A DNA stretch of 64,000 nt from Clostridiales bacterium (GCA_016342415.1 JAEIOD010000001.1:248001-312000), one strand, 5' to 3'; shown: positions 1-9,352, counted from the first letter of the stretch. Translations and numbers: made by a program. The notes: generated by a model not told the origin, from the letters alone.

Positions 1-3000
1 TTCATCAGGACGGTAATAATATAGTTTAACGGTTCTTGCTTCATAAGCCTTAACTTCCAGTGTATATGTGTTTGTAATTAATCCAACAGAAGCTGTTATT
101 TCAACAGTACCTGCCTGAATACCCGTTACAATACCATTAGAAACCGTTGCTATACTTTCATCTGAAGATGACCAATTAATGAGTTCACCCAGAAGAATTG
201 CATCATTTTGATCAAAACATTTAGTCGTTAAATGAGTAGTTTTCGATATATAAACATCTGAATCACCCACTATTTCAATTCTTGTTAAAACACTGTCTTC
301 TACTTGAATCGTTACTGTTTTTGTTAACAGCCCCGACTGTAATGTTACAACAGCAGCCCCTTCTTTAAGTGCTGATACTATGCCATCAACCACGCCTACA
401 ACTGTTGTATCTGATGTCTCATACGAGATACTCTCACCAATCATTCTATTACCTTCTTGATCAACAACATAAGGTGACATATTGACTGTGTCTGTCGGTT
501 CTAAATTATAAACATCTTTAGAGGTTATAATTTCAGTCGCTACAGGTGTATAATCAGCCTTTTTATTATCATACAGAATCATCATAGATAAACCTGAAAT
601 TGACACTTGATTGCCTGTAAACGTATTTAACACTTCAATACCCGCTTCATCATTATCAACGACCACATGCCACTCTGTATCAGATGGTAAGTCTACAGTT
701 TTGCTATCTGTATTACCATTATAGATAACTACAATATTTTCCCATGTATCATTATTGGCGTAATTCACAAGTTTGTATGCAATCACACCATCATCTTGTT
801 TGTATGTAATCATATGCGTTGATATTTCATCATGTGTTTCCATCGTAAATGCAGGATGGGCTTTTCTAAGTTCTATTAAACCCTGATAATAATCAAAGAC
901 AGGTTCATAACTGACTTTATTTTCCCAATTGATTTTATTGATGGTATCATCACTCTTATAACTGTTATGATCCCCTTGTTTACTTCTTAACATCTCTGAT
1001 CCAGCATGTAAAAAAGGAATTCCTTGAGATGTTAAAACCATACCATTGGCTAAAATACTTCTCTGAACGGTCTCATTATCAAATAAATTTATTTCTGTTA
1101 ATGTTTTATATGGTTCTGCTGCGTCAATGTGTTGAGTTTTTAATACTTTATCCCAAAGTACCAAATTATCATGAGCAGTTACATATGTAATCGATTCCAT
1201 TGGTGAATTTGTAAAATCAGTACCACCGTATAGACCTGTTACAACATCACCTAACGCATCCAATTTACCAGTTGCAAATCCTTTTGAATCACCGTCACTG
1301 CCACCTTTTATAGCACCACGTATATTGTCATTAAATACAGCGAAATCTTTATTCTTTTGAGTACCTTTTACCGTTGATACACCACTATATATTGCATTGC
1401 TGCCCGCAGTCCAAGGCTCACCATATACAATAATGGAATCATCAATTTCATGTTTTAGTTCATAAGTCAGTTCTTCCATGGTTTGTAGATCAATCAGACC
1501 CATTAAGTCAAATCTAAAACCGTCAATATTATATTCAGTAGCCCAATACTTCACTGAATCCTTAATGTATTTTCTAACCATTGGTCTTTCTGTTGCCACT
1601 TCATTACCACAGCCAGATCCATTTGTATAACTACCTCGGTCATCTGTTCTATAGTAATAACCCGGTACGATCTTATTAAACGGTCCTTCGTCCACACTGA
1701 ATGTATGGTTATAAACAACATCCATAACCACTCTTAAATCAGCATCATGCAACGCTTGTACCATTTCCTTGAACTCTACAACACGCGCGTAAGGATCAGT
1801 CGGATCACTTGAGTAAGAGCCCTCTGGTACATTATAGTTTTGAGGATCATATCCCCAGTTGAATTTTGGTTTAGAAGAAGTTGCATCATCTACAAGCAAC
1901 TCGTCTACAGTTTTAAAGTCATATACCGGTAACAGGTGTACATGAGTCACTCCCAATTCTTGAATATGATCAATACCTGTCGATTGTCCATTATAAGAAG
2001 TATCGGTTTCAGTAAAAGCCTTATATTTCCCTTTATTTACAGTATTGGATTCTGTATCAATTGAAAAATCTCTTACATGAAGTTCATATAAAATCATATC
2101 TGATTCATCCACAAAGAAAGGTTTTTCTTCAGTCCAATGTGAAGGTGAGGCTAAATTAAAATCTATAATTGCCCCACGTTGACCATTAGCAGATGTCGCC
2201 TTCACATAGGGATCTATGGCATAGTTTACTGTACCGTCTGCAAACTCAACTTTATACATGTAATATTGATTGTTCAGATCACCTGATAAGGTTGAAGTCC
2301 ATACGCCATTATCAGCTCTTGTCATTAAGGTTTCTGTTCCACCGTTATGATCTTGAACAATACCCTCTAGATATGTACCAGCAGAATTATATGTTGCAAC
2401 AGATACAGCTGTGGCGGTTGGCGCCCATACTTTAAATGTACTTGCCGTATTTGAGTACGTCACACCTAGATCATTCGATGTATATAGATATTTTGTATCA
2501 TCTAAGACGCGTCTCATAGAAACAGATCCAGTATTAAACGAATCACTTCTGACAGTATAAATCTTTCTAACATCAATGTTAGATAAATCTTCCACATGAA
2601 GTGTCAATTGATTAGAAGAAGTTTTTACTACGGTAGTAGCAACAACCTCATCTCCATCGTAAAGTTTGAAACTCATAACCTCTTCATCTGTAACAGGATG
2701 AGTTAACATCACATGTATAGTGCTATTTTCATCGAAGTTAGCCTGTAAAATTTTCTTGCTGATATCCACTTGATTTCTTGAAGTATAAATAGTAGAATCG
2801 CCTTCAATAATCCAAACTTCAGTTACATCTGTACCATTTATATGAATATCACTTTCCTGATAAGACCAATCTGATTTTCTCGGTAGAATATTGATGTGAT
2901 CATTAGTCGTTTGAAGAGACATTTGCATAAAATCATTTTGTAATCCTTGATTATATCCTATGGCCTGTCCGTTTTCTCCATCATACCAATACCACAAATC

Positions 3001-4770
3001 ATATCCACTATAATTGCCATCATACTTATAATAATTAACTATAAAAGTATTTATTTTTTCTACAACTTCAAATGTCATTTCTACTTGATGACCAGAGTAG
3101 TCAGCAATCACCACAACATCACCTAAAACAGAACCCGCTTGAGCTGTCAATTGATCGCCTACAAGATCAATCCCTGAATAGATATCTTTTAAAGAGTAAG
3201 TTGAAACCACATCAGAACTTTGACCATCCATGAAATACTCTGTAGAAAGAGTAACTGAGTTGCCCTGTTCTATTGTTTTATTTGATTTAAACTTTAAACC
3301 GTCTACCCAAAATGCTGAGTTCCCACCGGCTTCAAGACTATTCAATTGATCTGTAAATCCATTATCCCACGAACCTGATACTGGAAAATACTTGTATTGA
3401 TAACTACCAGGAAGAAGATCTAGGGTTAATGTAAAATAACCACTGTCATTTTTAGACATTGCCATACCAGTATTATCCCACCCATTAGGAGAGCCAACCA
3501 GATTTAAAGTTTCCCCATCATGAACCGCATTAAACTGAACTTGCTTGCCGTTGATAATAGGACTCTTCAGTGCTGATTTGAAATTCAGTACATAATGGTC
3601 ACTAGAAAGAGTCGCACTCGATACAGCACCATCATCAAGTGTTAAAGAATAGTTCGTATAAAGTTCCAGAGTCGGCAATGTTACTGTTAAAACTTGATCT
3701 GTAAAAGTCGCATTAAAATCGACTGATGGTGTCACAGATATTTTACTGACATCAATACTTTGAAGCACTTTATTAAATGTAAATGAAACATCAGTTGTCT
3801 CAACTTCAGTAGCATTGCTTGATGGTGTTGTACTTGATACAAACAAAGTATCTACAACCGGTGCATTTACATGAACGGCCAATGAAAGCGGTTCGCTTAA
3901 CACACCATATTTCTCATAGAGGAAGTTAAACTTAAGGTCTTCTCCTTCATGGTCACTTAAAGTTACACCTGGAAAAACACTTGAAGTAGACGTAACCGCA
4001 CTAGGATCAGATCCGTCACTTGTCATTTCGTATCTTAGAGTTGCTGTAGAACCAGATATGATAATAGAATCTGAACCTTCTAAACTGTCACCATCAGTTA
4101 CATTAGCTTGTGGTGTCTTCAAATCAAGAGAAGTAAACAAGTCTTTGTTCGATAGATTCAAGTAAATATCCACTGATAAATCTTCTTGTAAAGGATTGGT
4201 CAGAACAATATTTCCTTCAGTTAAAGACTCGCCCCATTCAAGTCCTGGAGCAGGATTAAATATAATTTTATATTCAACAGTCTCCTCAGAAGCCAAAGAA
4301 ATAGTTGCTTTCAATATATTTTTTGATCCATTGATAAACTGCATCGTTGTTGGTGACAATAGAGGCTCCCATTGACCGAGTGCATCTTGTGATCCAACAA
4401 TCTTAGCTTCAATACCATTTGGATAGTTTATACTATCAATTAACATGTTCAATTGTTCATAATATGTAAAAATAACATCTTGAGTCGAATCAATAGCAAT
4501 CGATTTGTTGTCGTTTGTTCGATAAGACAACCAATTAGATTGGTCATGACCTTTATAGGCTTGAGATACATCTCCATTCAAAGTAAATGTATTTTGCCAT
4601 ATGTATGGTTCTACTTGATTCAAAGAATAAGCGCCCTGATCCCAATTACCATCTAGACCTCTTATTTCAATTATGTTGTTGCTGTCCTCAACAGCGTATG
4701 TCATTGAACTCATCGATGAAAATAACATCACAAAAACCATGATTAATGACAATAGTCGTTTGTTTTTCAT
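1..4770 (-). CDS. Secreted multidomain type I pullulanase (amylopullulanase), C-terminus off the window
   Basis: Cleaves alpha-1,6 links of pullulan and branched starch outside the cell. The frame is open from the ATG at 4770 to the left edge (1590 codons, no stop), so the 3' end is missing. The order seen is: signal peptide (LLSLIMVFVMLFSSMSSMTYA), starch-binding-like and Ig-like segments, a CBM48-like segment (VGSPNGWDNTG), a pullulanase-associated CBM41-like domain (NYYKYDGNYSGYDLWYW), a second CBM48-like segment, then the GH13 catalytic domain with DVVYNHT, GFRFDLMGL (nucleophile Asp), YGEPWT (acid Glu) and YVTAHDN. After that come Big_2-like Ig repeats, likely a cell-wall or spacer region. 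The RBS AGGGGG sits just upstream of the start. Two LacI-type operators overlap its transcription start and leader. Probably works with the maltodextrin operon at 22.8-29.8 kb, which would import its products. Confidence 0.93.
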   Translation of the reverse strand, partial: MKNKRLLSLIMVFVMLFSSMSSMTYAVEDSNNIIEIRGLDGNWDQGAYSLNQVEPYIWQNTFTLNGDVSQAYKGHDQSNWLSYRTNDNKSIAIDSTQDVIFTYYEQLNMLIDSINYPNGIEAKIVGSQDALGQWEPLLSPTTMQFINGSKNILKATISLASEETVEYKIIFNPAPGLEWGESLTEGNIVLTNPLQEDLSVDIYLNLSNKDLFTSLDLKTPQANVTDGDSLEGSDSIIISGSTATLRYEMTSDGSDPSAVTSTSSVFPGVTLSDHEGEDLKFNFLYEKYGVLSEPLSLAVHVNAPVVDTLFVSSTTPSSNATEVETTDVSFTFNKVLQSIDVSKISVTPSVDFNATFTDQVLTVTLPTLELYTNYSLTLDDGAVSSATLSSDHYVLNFKSALKSPIINGKQVQFNAVHDGETLNLVGSPNGWDNTGMAMSKNDSGYFTLTLDLLPGSYQYKYFPVSGSWDNGFTDQLNSLEAGGNSAFWVDGLKFKSNKTIEQGNSVTLSTEYFMDGQSSDVVSTYSLKDIYSGIDLVGDQLTAQAGSVLGDVVVIADYSGHQVEMTFEVVEKINTFIVNYYKYDGNYSGYDLWYWYDGENGQAIGYNQGLQNDFMQMSLQTTNDHINILPRKSDWSYQESDIHINGTDVTEVWIIEGDSTIYTSRNQVDISKKILQANFDENSTIHVMLTHPVTDEEVMSFKLYDGDEVVATTVVKTSSNQLTLHVEDLSNIDVRKIYTVRSDSFNTGSVSMRRVLDDTKYLYTSNDLGVTYSNTASTFKVWAPTATAVSVATYNSAGTYLEGIVQDHNGGTETLMTRADNGVWTSTLSGDLNNQYYMYKVEFADGTVNYAIDPYVKATSANGQRGAIIDFNLASPSHWTEEKPFFVDESDMILYELHVRDFSIDTESNTVNKGKYKAFTETDTSYNGQSTGIDHIQELGVTHVHLLPVYDFKTVDELLVDDATSSKPKFNWGYDPQNYNVPEGSYSSDPTDPYARVVEFKEMVQALHDADLRVVMDVVYNHTFSVDEGPFNKIVPGYYYRTDDRGSYTNGSGCGNEVATERPMVRKYIKDSVKYWATEYNIDGFRFDLMGLIDLQTMEELTYELKHEIDDSIIVYGEPWTAGSNAIYSGVSTVKGTQKNKDFAVFNDNIRGAIKGGSDGDSKGFATGKLDALGDVVTGLYGGTDFTNSPMESITYVTAHDNLVLWDKVLKTQHIDAAEPYKTLTEINLFDNETVQRSILANGMVLTSQGIPFLHAGSEMLRSKQGDHNSYKSDDTINKINWENKVSYEPVFDYYQGLIELRKAHPAFTMETHDEISTHMITYKQDDGVIAYKLVNYANNDTWENIVVIYNGNTDSKTVDLPSDTEWHVVVDNDEAGIEVLNTFTGNQVSISGLSMMILYDNKKADYTPVATEIITSKDVYNLEPTDTVNMSPYVVDQEGNRMIGESISYETSDTTVVGVVDGIVSALKEGAAVVTLQSGLLTKTVTIQVEDSVLTRIEIVGDSDVYISKTTHLTTKCFDQNDAILLGELINWSSSDESIATVSNGIVTGIQAGTVEITASVGLITNTYTLEVKAYEARTVKLYYYRPDE

Positions 4771-4783
4771 AATACCCCCTCAG

Positions 4784-4795
4784 GCAATCGTTTGC
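4784..4795. promoter_or_regulatory. LacI-family operator, proximal site of the pullulanase gene
   Basis: GCAATCGTTTGC is a near-perfect dyad with the central CG typical of LacI/MalR-type operators. It lies in the untranslated leader, just upstream of the RBS of the pullulanase. It shares its half-sites with the site at 4889-4900. Confidence 0.65.
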
Positions 4796-4888
4796 ATAAA
4801 ATACATAAAAAAAATAGTATTTCATATTATAATATACATATTTTTATTCTTTTTCTCTCAAATCACATAGTATTAGTGCAATACTCGT

Positions 4889-4900
4889 GCAATCGCTTGC
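4889..4900. promoter_or_regulatory. LacI-family operator, distal site of the pullulanase gene
   Basis: GCAATCGCTTGC sits within the longer dyad GTGCAATCGCTTGCAC (4887-4902). It directly follows the predicted -10 box of the pullulanase promoter, so it would cover the transcription start. It is a classic position for repression, with a second copy about 105 bp downstream that could allow looping. Confidence 0.65.
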
Positions 4901-4904
4901 ACTT

Positions 4905-4933
4905 ATTTTATCAAATATAGTCTGAATATTCAA
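4905..4933 (-). promoter_or_regulatory. Predicted sigma-A promoter of the pullulanase gene
   Basis: On the minus strand a -35 box TTGAAT (4928-4933) and a -10 box TAAAAT (4905-4910) are separated by exactly 17 bp. The start would fall a few bases downstream, inside the operator dyad. A weaker alternative (TTGAGA followed by TATATT, 19 bp spacing) lies further downstream. Confidence 0.5.
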
Positions 4934-5147
4934 GCAAAATCTATTTTCTCTGGTATCTTGTAATAACTGAATCATCAATCACCAAGTGCAGAAATTATTA
5001 TTCAAGGATAATAAGTTTTTTTCTTATATACTGCTAAACAAGTTAACATTTGAATGATTGTCAAAAAAATTCCCGAGTTCTTATGATATTTCTCATTGAA
5101 TGTAATATGATAAAATGGGTATATATATTATAGAAGAGGTGATTTTT

Positions 5148-5303
5148 ATGGCTGAACCTAAAAAACTGACCAAAGAAGAAGAACAGGAAATCGCAGATAA
5201 AAAAGAACAGTATGAAAATTACTGTAAAGAAATTGAATCGAAACTAAGAAAAGCTGAACGTCATACTTGGATGATTAAAGATCTGGATTACTTGGAACAA
5301 TAA
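5148..5303 (+). CDS. Small charged hypothetical protein (51 aa)
   Basis: Not recognised. The ATG at 5148 is chosen because AGAGGTG precedes it at good spacing; an in-frame ATG at 5115 has no RBS. The product is very rich in Glu and Lys and looks like one or two helices (KKLTKEEEQEIADKKEQY), possibly a coiled coil, with no membrane segment or cysteine. A clear terminator follows at 5336-5390, so it is a single-gene unit between the pullulanase and the genes to the right. Confidence 0.6.
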   Translation: MAEPKKLTKEEEQEIADKKEQYENYCKEIESKLRKAERHTWMIKDLDYLEQ

Positions 5304-5335
5304 TTAAACGGACTTTAATAAACTGCTTTTATACG

Positions 5336-5390
5336 ACACCCCCTAATATTACACATGATTTGTGTGATACTATTAGAGGTGTTTTTGTTT
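5336..5390 (+). terminator. Rho-independent terminator after the 51-aa gene
   Basis: The long arms ACACCCCCTAATATTACACA and TGTGTGATACTATTAGAGGTGT pair with a few bulges and are followed by TTTTTGTTT. Confidence 0.8.
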
Positions 5391-5560
5391 GAAATCATAT
5401 TTTGATAACATCCTTATCATCTACACCTTTAGATGACTTGTCTATTCTACAACAATTCGTTAAAAACAATGTATCATTTTAAAAGACATTCCAACGCCTT
5501 TATTTATTGTCTGGTTCAGAATTCAATGTCATTTATATATGCAAAATATTATCATAAAGC

Positions 5561-5590
5561 AAAAAAAAACTGCAGTTTGATCTACAGTTT
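5561..5590 (-). terminator. Terminator after the 78-aa gene
   Basis: Read on the minus strand, AACTGTAG and CTGCAGTT form a hairpin followed by a run of nine T. It overlaps the end of the gene that stops at 5589. Confidence 0.65.
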
Positions 5591-5825
5591 ATAAGGACAT
5601 AATCATTTTTTTAACATCACTTAAATCTTTCCTTCCAAGCAACTCTCTCAACGTTTCAATTAACTCAGAATTATTTATTTTTCTGGAACGTATAATAATC
5701 TCAAATAAATCAGGGTCATCATGGAATACAAGATTCAATAAGTCATCAAGTAATTCTATTTGACCTTCTAGCTTTCCTTCCGCCCTTGCATCACTAACAT
5801 GTTTTTCATTATACATATCATTCAC
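5589..5825 (-). CDS. Small protein resembling the C-terminal tail of Rpn/PD-(D/E)XK transposase-like nucleases
   Basis: 78 residues. The ARAEGKLEGQIELL segment resembles the Glu/Gly/Lys-rich linker found near the C-terminus of Rpn-family (PDDEXK) nucleases. The nuclease core that would precede it is absent, so this may be a remnant of such a gene. However, it has its own good RBS (GAGGTGA before ATG) and a terminator, so it may still be made. The rest is acidic and helical (LLNLVFHDDPDLFEIIIRS). Function unknown; the family link rests on composition only. Confidence 0.45.
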   Translation of the reverse strand: MNDMYNEKHVSDARAEGKLEGQIELLDDLLNLVFHDDPDLFEIIIRSRKINNSELIETLRELLGRKDLSDVKKMIMSL

Positions 5826-5952
5826 CTCAACTTATCTACTCATGTCATTTCCTTATATACCCATGATTTTAATTGAAAATCAAACAAACAAAAAAAGACG
5901 TCATTTATTAAGTCATAGAACTACTTCATCAGCTGACGGAAGTAGTATTTAT

Positions 5953-6579
5953 TTATTTCTCATATTCCAGCAAAACCGCTCTTACAGGACTGCCATCTGC
6001 ACCTTCTATCTTTAGAGGTAGTGCAATCAGTTCATACACGCCTTCTGGTACATCATTTAATACCAATCCTTCGATATTGTAAATATCACAATTGTACAAG
6101 GCTTGATGAGAAGACAAGGTCTCTGCATTGTAGATATCAACACTCGGTGTATCTATACCTATCAGTTTCACGCCGTGATCATTTAAAAAATGTATCAATG
6201 CAACCGAGATGCCTTTAAAGTTATCATCCCATTTTGTTTCATCCATATGATTTGAGGTTTTAAATAAAATTCTCTCCTCAGAAATGTCAACTCTCAGGTC
6301 CTCGATTTTAATGTGTTTGTCTTTTGTATGACTCACGTCAATCACTTGACATTTACCTATGTAATTATTTAAGTCATGTTTTTCTATAGACATTCCCTTT
6401 GAATCATAATGCCAATGTGCATCCACATGAGTACCTGTATGTAAACTAGCAGTAATCCAAGAGGAATGTCCTGTCATGTCTTTTAACTCGAATGACGACT
6501 CATTTCTTTCATACTCCTTATCACCTGGCCACACCTTTAGATCCTTATTAATTGTCTTTGTAATATCATAAATTTTCAT
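5953..6579 (-). CDS. Cyclase-family / kynurenine-formamidase-like metal hydrolase
   Basis: 208 residues, the usual length for the PF04199 cyclase family. The metal-binding signature HTGTHVDAHWH is present near residues 52-62, with later conserved elements (IDTPSVD) and a final segment ADGSPVRAVLLEYEK. Members hydrolyse N-formylkynurenine, isatin or related amides; the substrate here is unknown because no tryptophan-degradation genes lie nearby. The start is set at MKIYDIT because GGAGGTGG lies just before it; a longer start 5 codons upstream would put that RBS inside the gene. Cytoplasmic, no signal peptide. A hairpin (ACTACTTC/GAAGTAGT) lies just after the stop but lacks a direct T run. Confidence 0.85.
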   Translation of the reverse strand: MKIYDITKTINKDLKVWPGDKEYERNESSFELKDMTGHSSWITASLHTGTHVDAHWHYDSKGMSIEKHDLNNYIGKCQVIDVSHTKDKHIKIEDLRVDISEERILFKTSNHMDETKWDDNFKGISVALIHFLNDHGVKLIGIDTPSVDIYNAETLSSHQALYNCDIYNIEGLVLNDVPEGVYELIALPLKIEGADGSPVRAVLLEYEK

Positions 6580-6638
6580 TGCCACCTCCATCATTTTCTA
6601 TTATATCCTAAAATAAGATCCTTTGAGATATCCATTAC

Positions 6639-6670
6639 AAAAAAAGAAAAATGCTGATTAAATCAGCATC
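6639..6670 (-). terminator. Terminator after the YgjP-like gene
   Basis: ATGCTGATT and AATCAGCAT form a perfect stem on the minus strand, followed by TTTTCTTTTTTT. It precedes the stop of the gene at 6676 by a few bases. Confidence 0.8.
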
Positions 6671-6675
6671 AAATT

Positions 6676-7173
6676 TTATAAGTCTCTTGTTTTTGTAGTC
6701 CCTAATATTGGCATTATATTTTTATAGTCTGGACATATCTTTCCTACCAATCGCCAAAATGATCGATCGTGATTCAAATGTTCTAAATGACATAATTCGT
6801 GTATGATTACATAATCAACGGCTTCAATAGGAAATAACATCAACTTCCAATTGAATGTTAGGTTTCTCATAGAACTGCAACTACCCCATCTCGATTCATG
6901 ACTTTCTATCTTAAAGGATTTATATTTTGTTTTAACTTGCTTTTGATATAATCTTAATTGTTTATCAATGACTTTCTTTGCTTCTTTTTTATAAAAAGTC
7001 TTCAACGCTTTTGTAATATCAACTTCATCTGATTTTGATGTTATACATGTAAATGTTGCTCCATCAAACTTGATCATATCTTTTTTTATGTTTTCATCAG
7101 TAGCGATTGTCAAAGGATATAACTTACCTAAGTACCTGCACTGTGGTTGAACTTGCGACATAGTTTTCTCCAT
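6676..7173 (-). CDS. YgjP-like (M48-superfamily) metallopeptidase, N-terminally truncated
   Basis: Contains the zinc motif HELCHLEHLNH, the family sequence ESRWGSCSSMRNLTFNWKL and YLGKLYPL, all typical of the YgjP/DUF45 (PF01863) family, whose members are usually about 230 residues. Only 165 residues remain; the N-terminal beta region (about 70 residues) is missing. The sequence upstream in frame has several stops (for example TAA about 8 codons before the ATG), and the apparent first codons (MEKTMSQVQ) look like the middle of a helix rather than a natural start. No convincing RBS is seen. Probably a decayed or truncated gene, though the catalytic core is intact. Confidence 0.7.
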   Translation of the reverse strand: MEKTMSQVQPQCRYLGKLYPLTIATDENIKKDMIKFDGATFTCITSKSDEVDITKALKTFYKKEAKKVIDKQLRLYQKQVKTKYKSFKIESHESRWGSCSSMRNLTFNWKLMLFPIEAVDYVIIHELCHLEHLNHDRSFWRLVGKICPDYKNIMPILGTTKTRDL

Positions 7174-7256
7174 TCTCTGAACAATTTCTTGTTAAAGCAT
7201 CTTGAGTAGTTTACCATGTCACTTACAATCATTCAATTGATTCTAAAAATAATATG

Positions 7257-7295
7257 AAAATAAAAAGAATGTCTATCAAATGATATACATTCTTT
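7257..7295. terminator. Hairpin terminator after the 57-aa gene
   Basis: AAAGAATGT..TATCA pairs with TGATA..ACATTCTTT. On the minus strand it is followed by TTTTTATTTTC, ending the small gene at 7345-7518. The arms are long enough to work in both directions. Confidence 0.65.
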
Positions 7296-7344
7296 CAATC
7301 ATTATGAGTTACATATGCCGATGCAACTCATTAACGACTCCAAA

Positions 7345-7518
7345 TTATTTAATTGGACACACACCATTTACACAATCGCTGTCTACATCTTGACTCATAA
7401 CGTTCAATGCTTCGTCTAATACAGACCCTACTCTTGGTGTTCCGGTGATTTCACTGATGTTATGTCTTGTTCCTTTATCGGTGAACACATATGGATAATT
7501 AATAAATTCAATTTTCAT
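7345..7518 (-). CDS. 57-residue protein with a C-terminal CxxxC tail, possible peptide precursor
   Basis: Not recognised. The ATG at 7518 is preceded by GAGGG at suitable spacing and the frame runs to TAA at 7345, followed by a terminator, so this looks like a real monocistronic small gene. The protein starts MKIEFINYPYVFTDKGTRHN and ends DSDCVNGVCPIK, with the only two cysteines spaced CVNGVC close to the C-terminus. No signal peptide or membrane segment. The short length and cysteine-bearing tail recall leader-core peptides or small redox/metal-binding proteins, but no modifying enzyme lies next to it. Confidence 0.55.
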   Translation of the reverse strand: MKIEFINYPYVFTDKGTRHNISEITGTPRVGSVLDEALNVMSQDVDSDCVNGVCPIK

Positions 7519-8119
7519 TTTCAACCCTCACAATACATTGTATTTGCCCTTTTCTATTATCAAGAATACCACTAAATATTGTGAAACAACAGTCTTGACT
7601 TTTCATCAGAAATTTGACTCATCGTATTTTACTAGCTCTCAGCTAATGATAATATTTTTGAATCCTTTCTACTTATTTTCTTTATAAGAAGTCGTACATA
7701 TTCTATCGAAATAATAAGAATTTTTCATTTATTAATGATCAGTTTTAATTGAATTCATTAGAGGAAATATACAAAATTTTTTGGAACATATGTTAATGAG
7801 TTACCATTTTATTTCAATAATCAGGATGACAATTTTTCTTTATATGTATAAACCAGCAAAATACTTGGACTTAATATCGTTACCAGCCTTCTTAGAAATT
7901 CTATTATAATCCACAACTAGGAAAACGAAGTTACCATCATCACATAAATATTATGGTATTTAAATAACATTTACAATATGACATTACTAAAATTTTATTT
8001 AACCTCCACTTTGTCACAATTTATACATCTCAATTGGTCTAATGAATCCAATCTATCCAATACTCTTTGAAATGATTTGAGGGTGTTATAGTGGGTAATT
8101 ATTAAATGGAGGTACCCTT
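7519..8119. other. AT-rich intergenic stretch
   Basis: About 600 bp with no open frame of note and no strong hairpin. It presumably holds the promoters of the divergent genes at 7518 (minus) and 8120 (plus). I see nothing else in it. Confidence 0.5.
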
Positions 8120-9154
8120 ATGAAGATGTATATTGAAGAATTGATCTCTAAAGTAAAACTCCTTGAAGAAGTGCTGGGATATCATGCCAACTATAGCATT
8201 ATGGAACCTTTTGACGTAGATACTTATGATATTCTGGACGTCAATAAAGCTGCGAGAAAAGTTGGCGATTTTTTATCTTTGAGTCATATCGAAATTCTAG
8301 TTCATTATAAAAAACAAGAAAAAACAGGAGGACATATAAATCTGTCTAACTTGTCCTGCGCTGTCATAGAAGTTACACCTGATATAAAAGGTTCTCCGGA
8401 AACACTTCTTTCGATTCTATGTCATGAACTGACACACCTGTATCTTTTTACCCACAATATCTATGTTGGTCATTCTATAGCAGGCATATTTGAGAATGAA
8501 ATATTTACTGATATAGCTGGTCATTATCTCGGATTAGGAAAACTTATTCTAAATGGCAATATTATGATAAAAGAGCTTGGAAAAGAAAAAAAGGCAATCC
8601 ATTATGGCTATTTAACATATGATCAAATGGTGTTTACTTATAATTTAATATGCTCTATGAGAAAAATTACCTTGAAAGATCGATTGGGAGGATTAAAAGA
8701 ATCTATAAAAACGTACATTACCGAAAACTTTAATTTGTTGTATAAGTATTTCAATTTAGACTATCATGATGATGACTACCACGAGGAAATCATTCATGAT
8801 GAAATTGTATTTTGGGAATATATGTTATCAAAAATAGCTGAACTTTCAGATATACAGAAAGAATTAGAAGAGTTATTGTTCGGAAATGTCAACGAGATCA
8901 TGAATCATAAACTACACATCTATGAAGACTATCACAACAAACTTAAAAAGATGATAGAACCAAATGATATTCATAATCCCTGTATCAAATATCTAGACAA
9001 GCTCATATTCAATAAAATGTATTATTCCTTTAAAAAGGACTCCTTAGAGCTCATTGATAAAGTCAATCAACTAGAAACGGACTTGTCGATCATACTAACT
9101 TATATTCATAAACGATCCAACAAGTACAAATCTTTAGATCAGGATAAAAAGTAA
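8120..9154 (+). CDS. Predicted HExxH zinc metalloprotease-like protein, unknown family
   Basis: 344 residues, RBS GGAGGT well placed before the ATG. Near residue 110 it has the motif CHELTHLYLF, followed about 25 residues later by NEIFTDIAGHYLGLG, giving a HExxH plus downstream Glu/Asp arrangement typical of gluzincin-like metallopeptidases. No signal peptide or clear membrane span, so probably cytoplasmic. The C-terminal half is helical and charged (YLDKLIFNKMYYSFKK). I cannot name a family. It stands alone with its own terminator, next to decayed genes, which suggests an accessory region. Confidence 0.6.
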   Translation: MKMYIEELISKVKLLEEVLGYHANYSIMEPFDVDTYDILDVNKAARKVGDFLSLSHIEILVHYKKQEKTGGHINLSNLSCAVIEVTPDIKGSPETLLSILCHELTHLYLFTHNIYVGHSIAGIFENEIFTDIAGHYLGLGKLILNGNIMIKELGKEKKAIHYGYLTYDQMVFTYNLICSMRKITLKDRLGGLKESIKTYITENFNLLYKYFNLDYHDDDYHEEIIHDEIVFWEYMLSKIAELSDIQKELEELLFGNVNEIMNHKLHIYEDYHNKLKKMIEPNDIHNPCIKYLDKLIFNKMYYSFKKDSLELIDKVNQLETDLSIILTYIHKRSNKYKSLDQDKK

Positions 9155-9188
9155 GTGAAACATTTAAACTGTATCACTTGCTTTTTAT
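9154..9188 (+). terminator. Terminator after the HExxH protein gene
   Basis: AAGTGAAACA and TGTATCACTT pair around a short loop, followed by GCTTTTTAT. Confidence 0.7.
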
Positions 9189-9352
9189 ATCATAAATCTA
9201 TGATTCAGTTATTATATTTTATAACATTATAATCAAGCTGATTCTTAACTGTATTTAAGTTTTATTATTTTAACTGTTATAGATTTAAAAACAGACCGTA
9301 TCAACTGATTAGAAGATAAACGGTCCACTTTAAAATATATCAATATAACATG

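Noticed and set aside
2193-2435. Open frame of 80 codons on the plus strand inside the pullulanase
   Set aside because: It lies opposite a well-supported coding region, has no RBS and a low-complexity translation. The same applies to the other plus-strand frames within minus-strand genes.
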